A DNA stretch of 64,000 nucleotides from Cryobacterium algoritolerans (GTDB lineage: Bacteria; Actinomycetota; Actinomycetes; Actinomycetales; Microbacteriaceae): assembly GCF_004402785.1 (NCBI RefSeq), contig NZ_SOFP01000079.1, positions 62,001 through 126,000 on the forward strand, read 5' to 3'. The notes beneath the pieces were generated by a model. It was not told the DNA's origin and made no database searches. It saw only the letters and a list, made by a program, of their open reading frames with translations. Each line of letters opens with the position of its first letter. The stretch's first letter is position 1. Positions 27,458 to 36,485 of the stretch are shown here, one piece after another. The position numbers and the translations under genes are program-made.

Positions 27458-29182
27458 ATGGCTTCCAAGTGGCTGCGGAGATGGGTGCCCGGGATCGACA
27501 CGGCGCTGGGTTATCGGCGCGCGTGGCTGTTTCCCGATCTGCGCGCGGGCGCGGTACTGACTGCGCTGCTCATCCCGGTGGGCATCGGTTATGCGGAGGT
27601 TGCGGGACTCCCGCCGGCTACCGGCCTGTATGCCACGATCATTCCGTTGGCCGCCTACGCACTGTTCGGGCCGTCCCGGGTGTTGGTTCTCGGCCCCGAT
27701 TCGGCGCTGGCGCCGATCATCGCGGCCGCGATCCTGCCCCTGTCCCTGGGCAATGACGGGCGCGCCGTTGCCCTGGCGGGTCTTCTGGCGATCATGGTCG
27801 GGTCGGTTCTCCTCGTCGGCGGGGTCCTGCGGCTCGGGTTCGTGACCGACCTGCTCTCGAAGCCGATTCGGGTCGGCTATCTCAACGCCCTGGCGTTGCT
27901 GGTGATCCTCTCGCAACTGCCGGCGTTCCTCGGCTTCTCGATCGAATCGGCGTCGCCCTTCGGCGACGCCGTCGCCATCGTGTCTGGCGTTCTGGGCGGC
28001 CGGACCAACCCGATCGCGTTGCTGTTCGGGCTCGGTTCGCTGGGCATCATCGTGCTGTTCTCCCGGGGCCGGACCCGGATCCCCGGGGTGCTTGTTGCCG
28101 TTGCGCTCGCCACGGTCCTGACCGTTCTCTTAGGGCTGCAGGATGTCGTGCGTGTCGTGGGGGCGCTGCCGAAGGGCCTCCCGGCACCCGCGCTCGGTGG
28201 ACTGGGCTGGGCGGATGTCGCCGTTTTGGTTGCCCCTGCCCTGGGAATCGCGCTCATCGCCTTCGCCGACACCGCCGTGCTGTCGCGCACGTTCGCGGCC
28301 CGCAGGGGCGAGAACGTCAACGGCAGCCAGGAGATGGCAGCGATCGGTGCGGCGAACATTGCCGCCGGACTGCTCGGCGGCTTCCCCATCTCGGCGTCGT
28401 CGTCGCGCACGCCCGTGGCGGAGAAGGCAGGGTCACGCACGCAGCTCACCGGTGTTGTCGGGGCCGTTCTCATCCTGGCGTTCATGCTGCTCGCGCCCGG
28501 CCTGACCGGGTACCTCCCGGCGGCGACCATCGCCGCCGTGGTCATGGTCGCCGCGGCCGGGCTAGTCGACGTCAAGGGCCTGGTCGCGCTCGTCCGGATG
28601 AACAAGGTCGATGCCGGTCTCTCGTTCGCGGCATTTCTGGGTGTGCTGGTGGTCGGGGTGATCGAGGGCATCGCGGTGGCGATCGCACTGTCGCTGGGCG
28701 CCTTTGTCAGCCATGCGTGGCGGCCCTACCGGGCCGAACTCGGTCGCATCCGAGGCCTTCGCGGTTACCACGACCTGTCCAGGCACCCCGACGGTGAGCG
28801 GTTGCCCGGCATCGTGATCGTGCGTTTCGACGCGCCGCTCTTCTTCGCCAACGGCGGGATCTTCGACGACTACGTGCGGGCGACCGTTACCGCGGCCGGC
28901 AGCGGGGTGCGCACCGTCATCCTCGCGGCCGGGCCGATCACGGACATCGACACAACCGCCGTCGACGAGTTGCTCGAACTTGACGACTTCCTCGCCTCCC
29001 GGGGGATCACGCTCGTCTTCGCCGAGATGAAGGGACCGGTCAAGGACCACCTGCGCGCCTACGGGCTGAACGGGCGGTTTCCGCCGGAGCGGTTCGCCGA
29101 CACCGTCGGAGCTGCCGTCGACGAGGCCACCGGCACACTGCGCGGCGACCTCGACGGCACCCGTTGGGACGAAGAGGCGTGA
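27458..29182 (+). CDS. SulP-family anion transporter with STAS domain
   Basis: This 574-residue protein has an N-terminal membrane domain with the SulP signature (GLPPATGLYATIIPLAAYALFG) and about a dozen helices. A cytoplasmic STAS domain follows (about 440-555: GIVIVRFDAPLFFANGGIF, ITDIDTTAVDELLEL). SulP proteins carry sulfate, bicarbonate or dicarboxylates; the ion is not clear here. ATG 27458 is chosen because GGAGGAG stands upstream; in-frame starts further upstream lack one. Confidence 0.88.
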   Translation: MASKWLRRWVPGIDTALGYRRAWLFPDLRAGAVLTALLIPVGIGYAEVAGLPPATGLYATIIPLAAYALFGPSRVLVLGPDSALAPIIAAAILPLSLGNDGRAVALAGLLAIMVGSVLLVGGVLRLGFVTDLLSKPIRVGYLNALALLVILSQLPAFLGFSIESASPFGDAVAIVSGVLGGRTNPIALLFGLGSLGIIVLFSRGRTRIPGVLVAVALATVLTVLLGLQDVVRVVGALPKGLPAPALGGLGWADVAVLVAPALGIALIAFADTAVLSRTFAARRGENVNGSQEMAAIGAANIAAGLLGGFPISASSSRTPVAEKAGSRTQLTGVVGAVLILAFMLLAPGLTGYLPAATIAAVVMVAAAGLVDVKGLVALVRMNKVDAGLSFAAFLGVLVVGVIEGIAVAIALSLGAFVSHAWRPYRAELGRIRGLRGYHDLSRHPDGERLPGIVIVRFDAPLFFANGGIFDDYVRATVTAAGSGVRTVILAAGPITDIDTTAVDELLELDDFLASRGITLVFAEMKGPVKDHLRAYGLNGRFPPERFADTVGAAVDEATGTLRGDLDGTRWDEEA

Positions 29183-29260
29183 CGCAGGCAGGGTATGGTC
29201 GGCTGCGCGGCGGAGACCAGCGGCCTGGGCTCCGGCGCAACTCGTATGCGGTGAGCCGCG

Positions 29261-29865
29261 TCAGTTGGCGACAGTGAGCCGGGCGCGAACGTGGTCGGGG
29301 GTCTCGATCTCGTCGAGCATGGCGACCGCGAAATCCTGGGTGGAGATGCTGCGGCCGACAGGGGAGTCGGTGCCCCGGTTGTACGAGCCGGTACGTTCCC
29401 CGGGCTGGATCATCGGAGCCGGGGTGAGCATGGTCCAATTCAGGCTCGGCCGCGCCCCGAGGAGGGGTCGTAGATCCGCGCCATGGTGAGCCCTTCCGGC
29501 CTGTATTCGGCGGGGAAGTCGGGGGAGTCGATGATCCGGGCGCCGTCGACAGTGAGCGTGTCCGCCCCGCCGACGACGAGCAGGCGGGTGTCGGCGACCG
29601 CGCCGAACGCCGCGATCACCGCCTCCACCCACGGTTCGTGGCTCTCCCCGGTGCGGCTCGGCACGGTCGCCAGTACGACCGCGTCATGCGCCGCCGCGAT
29701 CTCGGCCAGCGCGGCGGCATCCGCCATGTCGACCCCAACTCTCGTCGCACCGGGCACGGTCGACCCCGTGCGTGTGACGGCAGTGACCTCGTGCCCGCGG
29801 GCGAGCGCCTCGGCGACGATCTCCCGGCCGACCATGCCGGTGGCTCCGTAGACTGCGATCTTCAC
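29261..29865 (-). pseudogene. Frameshifted NAD(P)-binding (NmrA/SDR-like) protein
   Basis: The first part (from 29865) has the Rossmann start MKIAVYGATGMVGREIVAEAL and reads normally to LTMARIYD, then stops at 29440. The rest of the family domain continues in another frame (LNWTMLTPAP, GERTGSYNRG, ISTQDFAVAMLDEIE) to 29261. The break lies at about 29455-29480 in a C/G-rich run, so one or two bases were lost or gained. It could be true decay or a sequencing error. Proteins of this type are putative NAD(P)H-dependent epimerases/reductases of unknown substrate. Confidence 0.8.
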
Positions 29866-29922
29866 GGTGGTTGCACCTGTTGTCGGGATCTTCTGATCGT
29901 GGACTTGCGGAGTTGAACAGAC

Positions 29923-29952
29923 TGGGGCCCGCCGGTATTCCGGCGGGCCCCA
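29923..29952. terminator. 13-bp-stem terminator downstream of hmp
   Basis: TGGGGCCCGCCGG pairs perfectly with CCGGCGGGCCCCA around a 4-nt loop. Read from the minus strand it sits 13 bp after the hmp stop and is followed by a modestly T-containing stretch. Confidence 0.7.
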
Positions 29953-29964
29953 GAACCTGGCGGG

Positions 29965-31143
29965 TCAGACGCTCGCGAGCCAGAGGTCGGGGCCGAAAAT
30001 CTCGTAGTGAATGCGGTCAGCCGGAACGCCGGACTCCAGCGCCTGGGCCCGGAGGCTTCGCATGAACGGCAGCGGGCCGCACAGGTAGACCGACGCGTTC
30101 TCGGGGATCACCACATTCTTGAGTGACATGAAGCCATCGTGTGCGCCGTCATTCGGGGTTTCGAGACTCGGGGTTTCCAGCCACAGCTCCAGTTCGGCCG
30201 TCTCGAGAAGGGCGACGTCCTCGCGCATCTGGTCGCGTAGTGCCCAGCTCTCGAGGGTGCTCTCGGCGTGCAGGACCAGCACCTCGCGTTTGGACGCACT
30301 GTCCACCAGCGACCGGAGGATGGACGCGCTCGGGGTGCAGCCGATGCCGGCCGAGGCCAGGACCAGCGGGGTCTCGCCCTCGGCCAGGGTGATGTCGCCG
30401 CAGGGGTTGGAGAGGATCAGGGTGTCGCCGACCTGCACGTCGCGGTGCAGTGCGGGGGAGACCTCGCCGTCGGCGTCGAGCTTGGTGGTGAACACCCGAG
30501 TCGTGGCGGTGCCGGCGGAGAGCGAGTATTGGCGCACCTGGCGGATGCCGTCCGGCATCCGCACGGTGACGCTGACGTACTGCCCGGGCAGGCTCGGCGT
30601 GACCGGGGTATCGTCCGCCGGCTCAAGGGTGAACGTGATCGCGTCCGTCCCGGCCGCTTCCTTGCCGGTCACGACCCAGGGGGCGAGCGGTTTGTCGCTG
30701 GCCGCGTTCGCATAGAGTCCCTTTTCGAGCTTGATCAGGGCGTGGGCCATCAGCCAGTACACCTCGGTCCAGGCTGCGGCGATCTCGGCCGAGATCACGT
30801 CGCTGAGCTCGTCCGCAATGGCCTCGAAGAGGTACTTGTAGACGACGTCGTACTGTTCCGGACGGATGTCGAGGGAGACGTGCTTGTGCGCGATGCGGGA
30901 GAGCATGGCCTCCGGAGTGGTCTCCGGGTTCTTCACCAGGTAGGTGGCGAAGACGGCGATGCTGCCGGCCAACGCCTGCTGCTGGGTTCCGCTCTTCTGG
31001 TTCGAGCGGCTGAAGAGGCCATCGAAGAGTTCGGGGTGGGCGGTCAGCATCCGGGCGTAGAAGTTCTGGGCGATCTCGGGCATGCGTCCACCGACAAGGG
31101 GGAGCGTGGCTTCGATCAGGGGAAGTGATTGTGGTGACAGCAT
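29965..31143 (-). CDS. hmp: Flavohemoglobin (nitric oxide dioxygenase)
   Basis: This 392-residue protein converts NO and O2 to nitrate using NAD(P)H. The globin domain (1-140) shows FYARMLTAHPELFDGLFSRSNQ and the haem-side AHKHVSLDIRPEQYDVV. The FAD domain contains VRQYSLS and the NAD domain LASAGIGCTPSASILRSLV, with YLCGPLPFMRSL near the end. The ATG at 31143 follows AAGGAG; an in-frame upstream start lies inside the operator and is unlikely. It is downstream of an NsrR-like regulator gene in the same direction. Confidence 0.95.
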   Translation of the reverse strand: MLSPQSLPLIEATLPLVGGRMPEIAQNFYARMLTAHPELFDGLFSRSNQKSGTQQQALAGSIAVFATYLVKNPETTPEAMLSRIAHKHVSLDIRPEQYDVVYKYLFEAIADELSDVISAEIAAAWTEVYWLMAHALIKLEKGLYANAASDKPLAPWVVTGKEAAGTDAITFTLEPADDTPVTPSLPGQYVSVTVRMPDGIRQVRQYSLSAGTATTRVFTTKLDADGEVSPALHRDVQVGDTLILSNPCGDITLAEGETPLVLASAGIGCTPSASILRSLVDSASKREVLVLHAESTLESWALRDQMREDVALLETAELELWLETPSLETPNDGAHDGFMSLKNVVIPENASVYLCGPLPFMRSLRAQALESGVPADRIHYEIFGPDLWLASV

Positions 31144-31176
31144 GCCGGCTCCTTGGGAGGTGAGGGGAATGCCTCT

Positions 31177-31203
31177 CAAACTAGCATCTCAAATGCTAGT
31201 TTG
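31177..31203. promoter_or_regulatory. Probable NsrR operator ahead of hmp
   Basis: Perfect 11-bp arms (CAAACTAGCAT and ATGCTAGTTTG) flank CTCAA, centred about 47 bp upstream of the hmp start, in the 98-bp gap after the Rrf2-type gene. NsrR-type regulators bind symmetric sites of this length ahead of hmp and are released when NO attacks their Fe-S cluster. Confidence 0.75.
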
Positions 31204-31241
31204 CGTCATTCGGGCCCACAAGGATGCGCACTGCGCCCGTT

Positions 31242-31697
31242 CTACGGTGTGTTACCGATCATTGTGGTCAACGTCAGGGCGACGGAGCCGGTTCCGCGAC
31301 GAGGGACGAGGCTGGCAATCGTCGTGTTGTCCAGCTCGGAGTAGAAGGCCTCCCTTGCTCGCCGCAGGGCGGCACGAAGGCCGCAACCGCCGCTGAGTGG
31401 GCAGTCCCCATGGGGGGTCTCACAGTCGGCCACGTCGGCACGGGTGTCCAGCTGGCGCATGAGCCAGCCGACCGTGGTTCGGCGCCCGGCCGCGCTGATG
31501 CGCACGCCGCCGAACCGGCCTCGAACCACCTCGACGATCTGAAGCCCCCGCAGCCGGATGATGGCCTTGCTGACATGACTGTAAGGGGTGCCGACGCCGT
31601 CGGCGATGACTCGCGAGGTAAGCAGGGTGCCATCCGGCGCGGCGGCCAGGAGCATCGCCACGCGCAGGCACACGTCCGTGAAGGCATTGATCCTCAT
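31242..31697 (-). CDS. nsrR: Rrf2-family NO-responsive repressor (NsrR-like)
   Basis: This 151-residue protein has an N-terminal winged helix (MRINAFTDVCLRVAMLLAAA, SHVSKAIIRLRG) and three Cys in ADCETPHGDCPLSGGCGLR, the usual Fe-S ligand cluster of NsrR. It lies directly upstream of hmp with a strong palindrome between, so NO-dependent control of hmp is the straightforward reading. IscR is the main alternative, but the hmp context favours NsrR. Confidence 0.85.
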   Translation of the reverse strand: MRINAFTDVCLRVAMLLAAAPDGTLLTSRVIADGVGTPYSHVSKAIIRLRGLQIVEVVRGRFGGVRISAAGRRTTVGWLMRQLDTRADVADCETPHGDCPLSGGCGLRAALRRAREAFYSELDNTTIASLVPRRGTGSVALTLTTMIGNTP

Positions 31698-31734
31698 CTC
31701 TCCAGAGTACGGTCCCCTGGGCAGCCCCGATCAC

Positions 31735-32232
31735 TCAGCGCGAGGCATCCGCCAGGGTCCCGGTCACCATCCCGGCCGGGTCGTAGATGAGGCACGTCAC
31801 CGCGTGGCCGCCGAACCAGCTCGAATCCGTCGGCGTCAGATAGGCGAAGTCGAGAGCCGACCTGCCGTAGGTGATCCCGGCGAAGGCATCGAACCGAGTG
31901 GCGCAACCCGATTCCGCGGCCGCCGTGACCGCGTCGTCACCGGGGTAGTCATCGCCCGGGACGGGCACGATCGCATAGACCTCATAGCCGTGCGGGGCGG
32001 CGCAGGGGACGATCGGAAATCCGGCGGGGGAGGCTGCGTCGAGGTCGTCCAGGCAATCGGCGACCGCCAGGCGCGGCGCGATGTGCGTGGCTGCCTGTCG
32101 CGTGGTGGCGGTCGGGCTCGGCGGCGGCGCGGGCAGCAGATCGGCGACCGCGCTGCAGCCGGTGAGCGTGATGGCGGCCCCGAGCAGTACTCCGAGCGGT
32201 GCCGTCGACGGACGGTTCCACCAGGCCGGCAC
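31735..32232 (-). CDS. Lipoprotein with septum-formation-like domain
   Basis: This 165-residue protein has a lipobox ITLTGC (Cys near residue 26), a Pro/Thr linker, then a domain resembling Septum_form (VADCLDD, VPCAAPHGYEVYAIV, FAYLTPTDSSWFGGHAVTCLIY) with conserved Cys residues likely to form disulfides. Such actinobacterial proteins are extracytoplasmic; the function is poorly known. The GTG start overlaps the hisN stop by 1 bp. Confidence 0.75.
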   Translation of the reverse strand: MPAWWNRPSTAPLGVLLGAAITLTGCSAVADLLPAPPPSPTATTRQAATHIAPRLAVADCLDDLDAASPAGFPIVPCAAPHGYEVYAIVPVPGDDYPGDDAVTAAAESGCATRFDAFAGITYGRSALDFAYLTPTDSSWFGGHAVTCLIYDPAGMVTGTLADASR

Positions 32233-33062
32233 TAGAGGGCGGCCGTCGAGGGTTCAGCGAGGCCGAGGGTGCCAAGCGTCGCCTCGTGGAGCAGGCCGTT
32301 CGTGGCCAGGGCGCTGCCGTGCCAGGGACCGTCCCGGCCGTCAACGGAGGTGAACCGGCCACCGGCCTCCTGCACGATGGGCACGAGGGCCGCCATGTCA
32401 TACGGTTTGAGGTCGAATTCGCCCGCAATGTCGAGGAGTCCCTCGGCCAGCAGCATATACGACCACATGTCGCCGTAGGCGCGCGTGCGCCAGACCTGCC
32501 GGGAGAGGCGGAGCAGGGCGGCCAGCTGCCCGGCCTGGTCCCACTGTTGGATGCTGTTGTAGCTCAGGGAGGCGTGGTCGAGCGTCGCCACACCGGACAC
32601 GCGCAGCCGAGTGGGCGTCGCCGCGGGGGAGCGCTCGTCGGTCATCCAGGCCCCGCCGCCCGTGCGCGCCCACCAGCGTTTGCCGAGCGCCGGCGCACTG
32701 ACCATTCCGACGACCGGAACCCCGTCCACGGCCAGGGCGATGAGGGTTCCCCAGATCGGGATTCCGCGGAGGAAGCCGGCGGTGCCGTCGATGGGGTCGA
32801 TGATCCATTGCCGGGCGGTTGTGCCTTCGGCGCCGTATTCCTCTCCGAGTATGCCGTCGGTCGGGCGGTGCTCGGCGAGGGCGGCGCGGATGGCGCGTTC
32901 CACGGCCTGGTCGGCATCCGTCACCGGTGTGTGGTCCGGCTTCTCGGTCACGACGAGATCGAGGGCGGTGAATCGCTCCTGGGAGATGGCGTCGGCCACG
33001 TCGGCGAGGTGGGTCGCGAGGGCAAGATCGTCGTCCAGGGAAGGTGTTCGGGGCTCGGTCAC
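32232..33062 (-). CDS. hisN: Histidinol-phosphatase (inositol monophosphatase family)
   Basis: This 276-residue metal-dependent phosphatase has family motifs DHTPVTDADQAVE, LGEEYG and the metal site WIIDPIDGTAGFLRGIP, with a second motif YDMAALVPIVQEAGG. In actinobacteria this branch supplies the histidinol-phosphate phosphatase step of histidine synthesis; inositol-phosphate activity is the alternative. It is coupled to the downstream lipoprotein gene. Confidence 0.85.
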   Translation of the reverse strand: MTEPRTPSLDDDLALATHLADVADAISQERFTALDLVVTEKPDHTPVTDADQAVERAIRAALAEHRPTDGILGEEYGAEGTTARQWIIDPIDGTAGFLRGIPIWGTLIALAVDGVPVVGMVSAPALGKRWWARTGGGAWMTDERSPAATPTRLRVSGVATLDHASLSYNSIQQWDQAGQLAALLRLSRQVWRTRAYGDMWSYMLLAEGLLDIAGEFDLKPYDMAALVPIVQEAGGRFTSVDGRDGPWHGSALATNGLLHEATLGTLGLAEPSTAAL

Positions 33063-33178
33063 ACGTCCAAGAATAGTAATTGCGGGACCGGCTCGCGGGT
33101 TTGCGTTTCGATTCGCATCGGAGCCCTCCAGGATGTTAGTCTCTAGAGTCGGTTCGGGTCAGTCCGGGTCGGAAATAC

Positions 33179-33254
<76 letters not shown>

Positions 33255-33270
33255 TGCCAAGGCTAAAAAA

Positions 33271-33304
33271 GGGTCCGATCGGCGTGAAAATGCGGATCGG
33301 GCCC
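33271..33304 (+). terminator. Hairpin after tRNA-Lys
   Basis: GGGTCCGATC pairs with GGATCGGGCCC (one G-T) around a loop containing TGAAAATG. Only a mixed TTCGCTTAT follows, so termination strength is uncertain. Confidence 0.55.
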
Positions 33305-34082
33305 TTCGCTTATCACCTCGCATCATCGGAACTCACTCCACACCACCTCCGATATTCGTTGAATAAACGTGGAGCCAAGTTCGGTCAACGAGTATTCGTT
33401 CTCGAAGTTCCGCGGCCCAAGCTTTGTGCCCGTCGCCGCCAGGTAAACGCTCGCCGGGTGAACACGCAAGGTGGTACCGCCAGCCTGGTCAACAGTGATG
33501 TCGCTGACTCGGATCGCAGTTGCCTCTTTGGCCTCGGAGATACTGATCGACCGTGGATCGGTGAGCAATATTGTGCATCGCCCAGTGGAGAGCTCACGTA
33601 GCCGGAGGCCGCCGATTCTGGGAAGAACGTGGGCTCAACCGTTTGCCGGTACCGTATTTTTGTGGAACCGGCGGGGAACGGTATCTGCCACGTGGCGACA
33701 GCGCTCGTGCACGGTCGCGGCCTACCGTGACCGCTACGGCAGCGTCAGTGCCAAGCCGCTCGGTGCGGTATCGGAAGCGACGGCCCAGAAACTCGACGCC
33801 GCGCGCTCATGCCGCGCTCGGGGGTGCGCAGAGAATAGCGCGACGCCAGACCTACGATGCACCCAGACAGCATTTTGGGGTTGGGCCCCATCGTCACATG
33901 TGAATACGTTTTGGAAGTTGATTCATTGCTTCAACTGAGAATTTCTGCAGAGGTTTTGAGAGTCACCGCGGGAACTGGACTTCACAGTTCAGACTGACTA
34001 GCCTCAATTTCAGTTAGTGACAACTAACTGTACGCGTGACCGCTGTCACGGCCATTCACAGTGATCAAAGGAGATCCTGCAC
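33305..34082. other. Intergenic region with possible gene remnant
   Basis: This is about 780 bp of lower-GC DNA. On the minus strand 33323-33568 an open stretch reads like protein (SISISEAKEATAIRVSD, FENEYSLTELGS) but has only a TTG start without a ribosome site and is cut off upstream by a stop. I regard it as a decayed fragment. The last 60 bp before 34083 hold GATCAAAGGAG, the ribosome site of the acyl-CoA ligase. No other feature is visible. Confidence 0.4.
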
Positions 34083-35753
34083 ATGTCGTCGTACTCTCAG
34101 AGCCCGTCAGACCAACCGTTGCTGGAATCCACGATCGGCGATCACTTTGAAGACATAGTGGCGCGGTTTCCACATCGCGACGCGCTGATCGAGGTCGCGA
34201 CCGGCAGGCAGTGGAACTATGCCGAGCTGAATTCGGTCGTGGACCGACTGGCACTGGGGCTCCTCGCCCTGGGCATTCAGCCTGGCGATCGCGTGGGCAT
34301 CTGGTCGCCCAACTGCGCCGAGTGGACAATCGTTCAGTACGCGACGGCCAAGATCGGCGCGATCCTCGTAAACGTGAACCCGGCGTTTCGCATCGCCGAA
34401 CTTGAATACGTGATTCGGCAGTGCGGCATGCGCATGCTTATCTCGGCCCCCTCCGACAAGAACAGTGAGTATACGAGCATGGCGCGTGAAGCGCTCGCGA
34501 GCTGTTCCGAACTGAGCGAACTTGTCTTCATCAATGACGAGGACCGCCCGAGCCAGTCCGGTGAGTTCACCTTTGGTGCGGTGCTCGATGCGGGCACAGA
34601 CCTCTCCCGCCTCGACCTTCGCGACCGCATGGACGAGCTCCGTGCGAGCGACCCGATCAACCTGCAGTACACGTCGGGAACGACGGGTTTCCCCAAGGGG
34701 GCGACCCTGACCCACCGCAACATTTTGAATAACGGCTTCTTCATCGGCGAGCTGCTGCACTACACCGAGCACGACCGTGTTGTGCTCCCGGTGCCGTTCT
34801 ACCATTGCTTCGGCATGGTCATTGGCAACCTGAACATCTACTCGCACGGGGCCGCCGCGATAATTCCGGGGCGCGGCTTCACAGCATCCGCTGCCCTTCA
34901 GGCCGTGCAGGATCACGGCGGCACCTCGCTCTATGGGGTGCCCACCATGTTCATGGCCGAGCTCGCCCTGCCCGATTTCGCCGACTATGACCTGTCCACA
35001 CTGCGGACCGGCGTGATGGCCGGTTCAACGTGCCCGGTCGCCGTGATGAACCGCGTGATTGGCGAAATGAACATGGTTGACGTGGCCATTTGCTACGGCA
35101 TGACCGAGACCTCACCGGTGTCGACGATGACACGCAGCGACGACACGATCGAGCGCCGCACCTCGACGGTCGGGCGCACGATGCCGCACCTGGAGAATAG
35201 GGTCGTGCACTTGCAGACCGGTGACACGCTGGCGCGCGGCGAGATCGGTGAACTGTGCACGCGCGGGTACAGCGTTATCTCGGGATACTGGAATGAGCCG
35301 GAGAAAACTCGAGAAGCCATCGACGACGAGGGCTGGATCCACACGGGCGACCTCGCGAGCATGGACAGCGACGACTACATCACGGTGGAAGGGCGCATCA
35401 AAGACATGGTGATTCGCGGGGGTGAGAACATCTACCCGCGCGAGGTTGAAGAATTCTTGCTGCGGCACCCGGGGATCCATGACGTGCAGGTGATTGGTGT
35501 GCCCGATGACAAGTATGGCGAGGAACTGATGGCCTGCATTATTCTCAAGCCGGGAGTCGACACGCTGACTGCCGAAGCTCTCGCCGAGTTCTGTCACGGG
35601 CGCCTCGCGCACTTCAAGGTGCCCCGGTACATGGATGTTCGCGACAGCTTTCCACTGACCGTTTCGGGCAAGATTCGCAAGATTGACATGCGCAACGAGG
35701 CAATCGCTCGCCTGGCCGCAGTGTCGGCGGAGTCGGAACAGACGCTTGTTTAG
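34083..35753 (+). CDS. Acyl-CoA synthetase (AMP-binding family)
   Basis: This 556-residue adenylating enzyme joins a carboxylic acid, probably a medium or long fatty acid, to CoA via an acyl-AMP. The P-loop-like motif YTSGTTGFPKGATLTHRN (A3), core YGMTETSP (A5), WIHTGDLASMDSDDYI (A7) and the C-terminal catalytic-Lys region SGKIRKIDMR are all intact. AGGAG precedes the ATG. It stands alone, with about 730 bp of non-coding DNA after it. The exact acid cannot be told. Confidence 0.88.
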   Translation: MSSYSQSPSDQPLLESTIGDHFEDIVARFPHRDALIEVATGRQWNYAELNSVVDRLALGLLALGIQPGDRVGIWSPNCAEWTIVQYATAKIGAILVNVNPAFRIAELEYVIRQCGMRMLISAPSDKNSEYTSMAREALASCSELSELVFINDEDRPSQSGEFTFGAVLDAGTDLSRLDLRDRMDELRASDPINLQYTSGTTGFPKGATLTHRNILNNGFFIGELLHYTEHDRVVLPVPFYHCFGMVIGNLNIYSHGAAAIIPGRGFTASAALQAVQDHGGTSLYGVPTMFMAELALPDFADYDLSTLRTGVMAGSTCPVAVMNRVIGEMNMVDVAICYGMTETSPVSTMTRSDDTIERRTSTVGRTMPHLENRVVHLQTGDTLARGEIGELCTRGYSVISGYWNEPEKTREAIDDEGWIHTGDLASMDSDDYITVEGRIKDMVIRGGENIYPREVEEFLLRHPGIHDVQVIGVPDDKYGEELMACIILKPGVDTLTAEALAEFCHGRLAHFKVPRYMDVRDSFPLTVSGKIRKIDMRNEAIARLAAVSAESEQTLV

Positions 35754-36396
35754 AACGGCCCTGCCAGCAAGCGCTTTGCGCGGTGAGGGCAATTCAATGA
35801 CCTCACGCAGAAGCGGAGGTTGTCAACTGAGGCAACGTATGGGCCCACCCGGAGGTCTTTTGTGAGTCGCGGTGGGTCTTCCGCGCGCGGGCATCCAGTC
35901 CTGAAGTTTTCCTGGGCAAGCTCTATTACGCGCCAACGCTAGTTGCGATGGCATGACTTCTTCTCAACAGAAAGTGCGGCCGTGCGGAGCACGAAGGCCT
36001 TCGTTCATCTCGACAAGCGGCAACGGCAGCTTCGAGGAACCGGGTTGAGCGGCAAGTTGAACTTCCACCTCTGTTGTGATGAGCACTGCGTCTCGAAGTC
36101 CACGGGGCTACAGAAGGGCGACGGACAGTAGCTCGGCTTTGCAGGTGTGAGGGAAGGTCCAGTCGATCGCGTTTTTGCCTGTGCCTGCAGATCTGCGGCC
36201 GCGACTACGTGCCCGGATCACGGTGTCTACTTCGGAAACGGCCGGGAGCTATCGGAGGACCCCATCGTTTTCGCTCTGTATCTCGGTATCCTCGGCCAGC
36301 ACGACTGACCCCAACCAGAAACGAACTGAAGTGCCGCCAGGACAACAGGGCGCCACTTTTCTGTGCTCGGTTGCGGTATCGCCGTGCCCACCAAGC
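35754..36396. other. Non-coding stretch
   Basis: This is about 640 bp with no supported gene on either strand and no recognisable RNA. Short open frames lack ribosome sites and protein-like composition. It lies between the acyl-CoA ligase and the MurNAc operon in the putative island and may be decayed DNA. Confidence 0.5.
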
Positions 36397-36446
36397 TTGT
36401 GAAAGAAATTGTCAAAGCATTACAATATTAATGTAACTTCATTACA
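36397..36446 (+). promoter_or_regulatory. Promoter and operator of the MurNAc operon
   Basis: TTGTGA (36397-36402), an 18-bp spacer and TACAAT (36421-36426) make a plausible promoter. Overlapping it are alternating TTACA/TGTAA half-sites at 36420, 36432 and 36442, forming two nested inverted repeats. The AT-rich site 40 bp before the regulator gene suggests autoregulation by the RpiR-type protein. Confidence 0.6.
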
Positions 36447-36485
36447 TAGCGGTGTCGAGGTGTCTTCATCAGTGAAAGGACGTTC

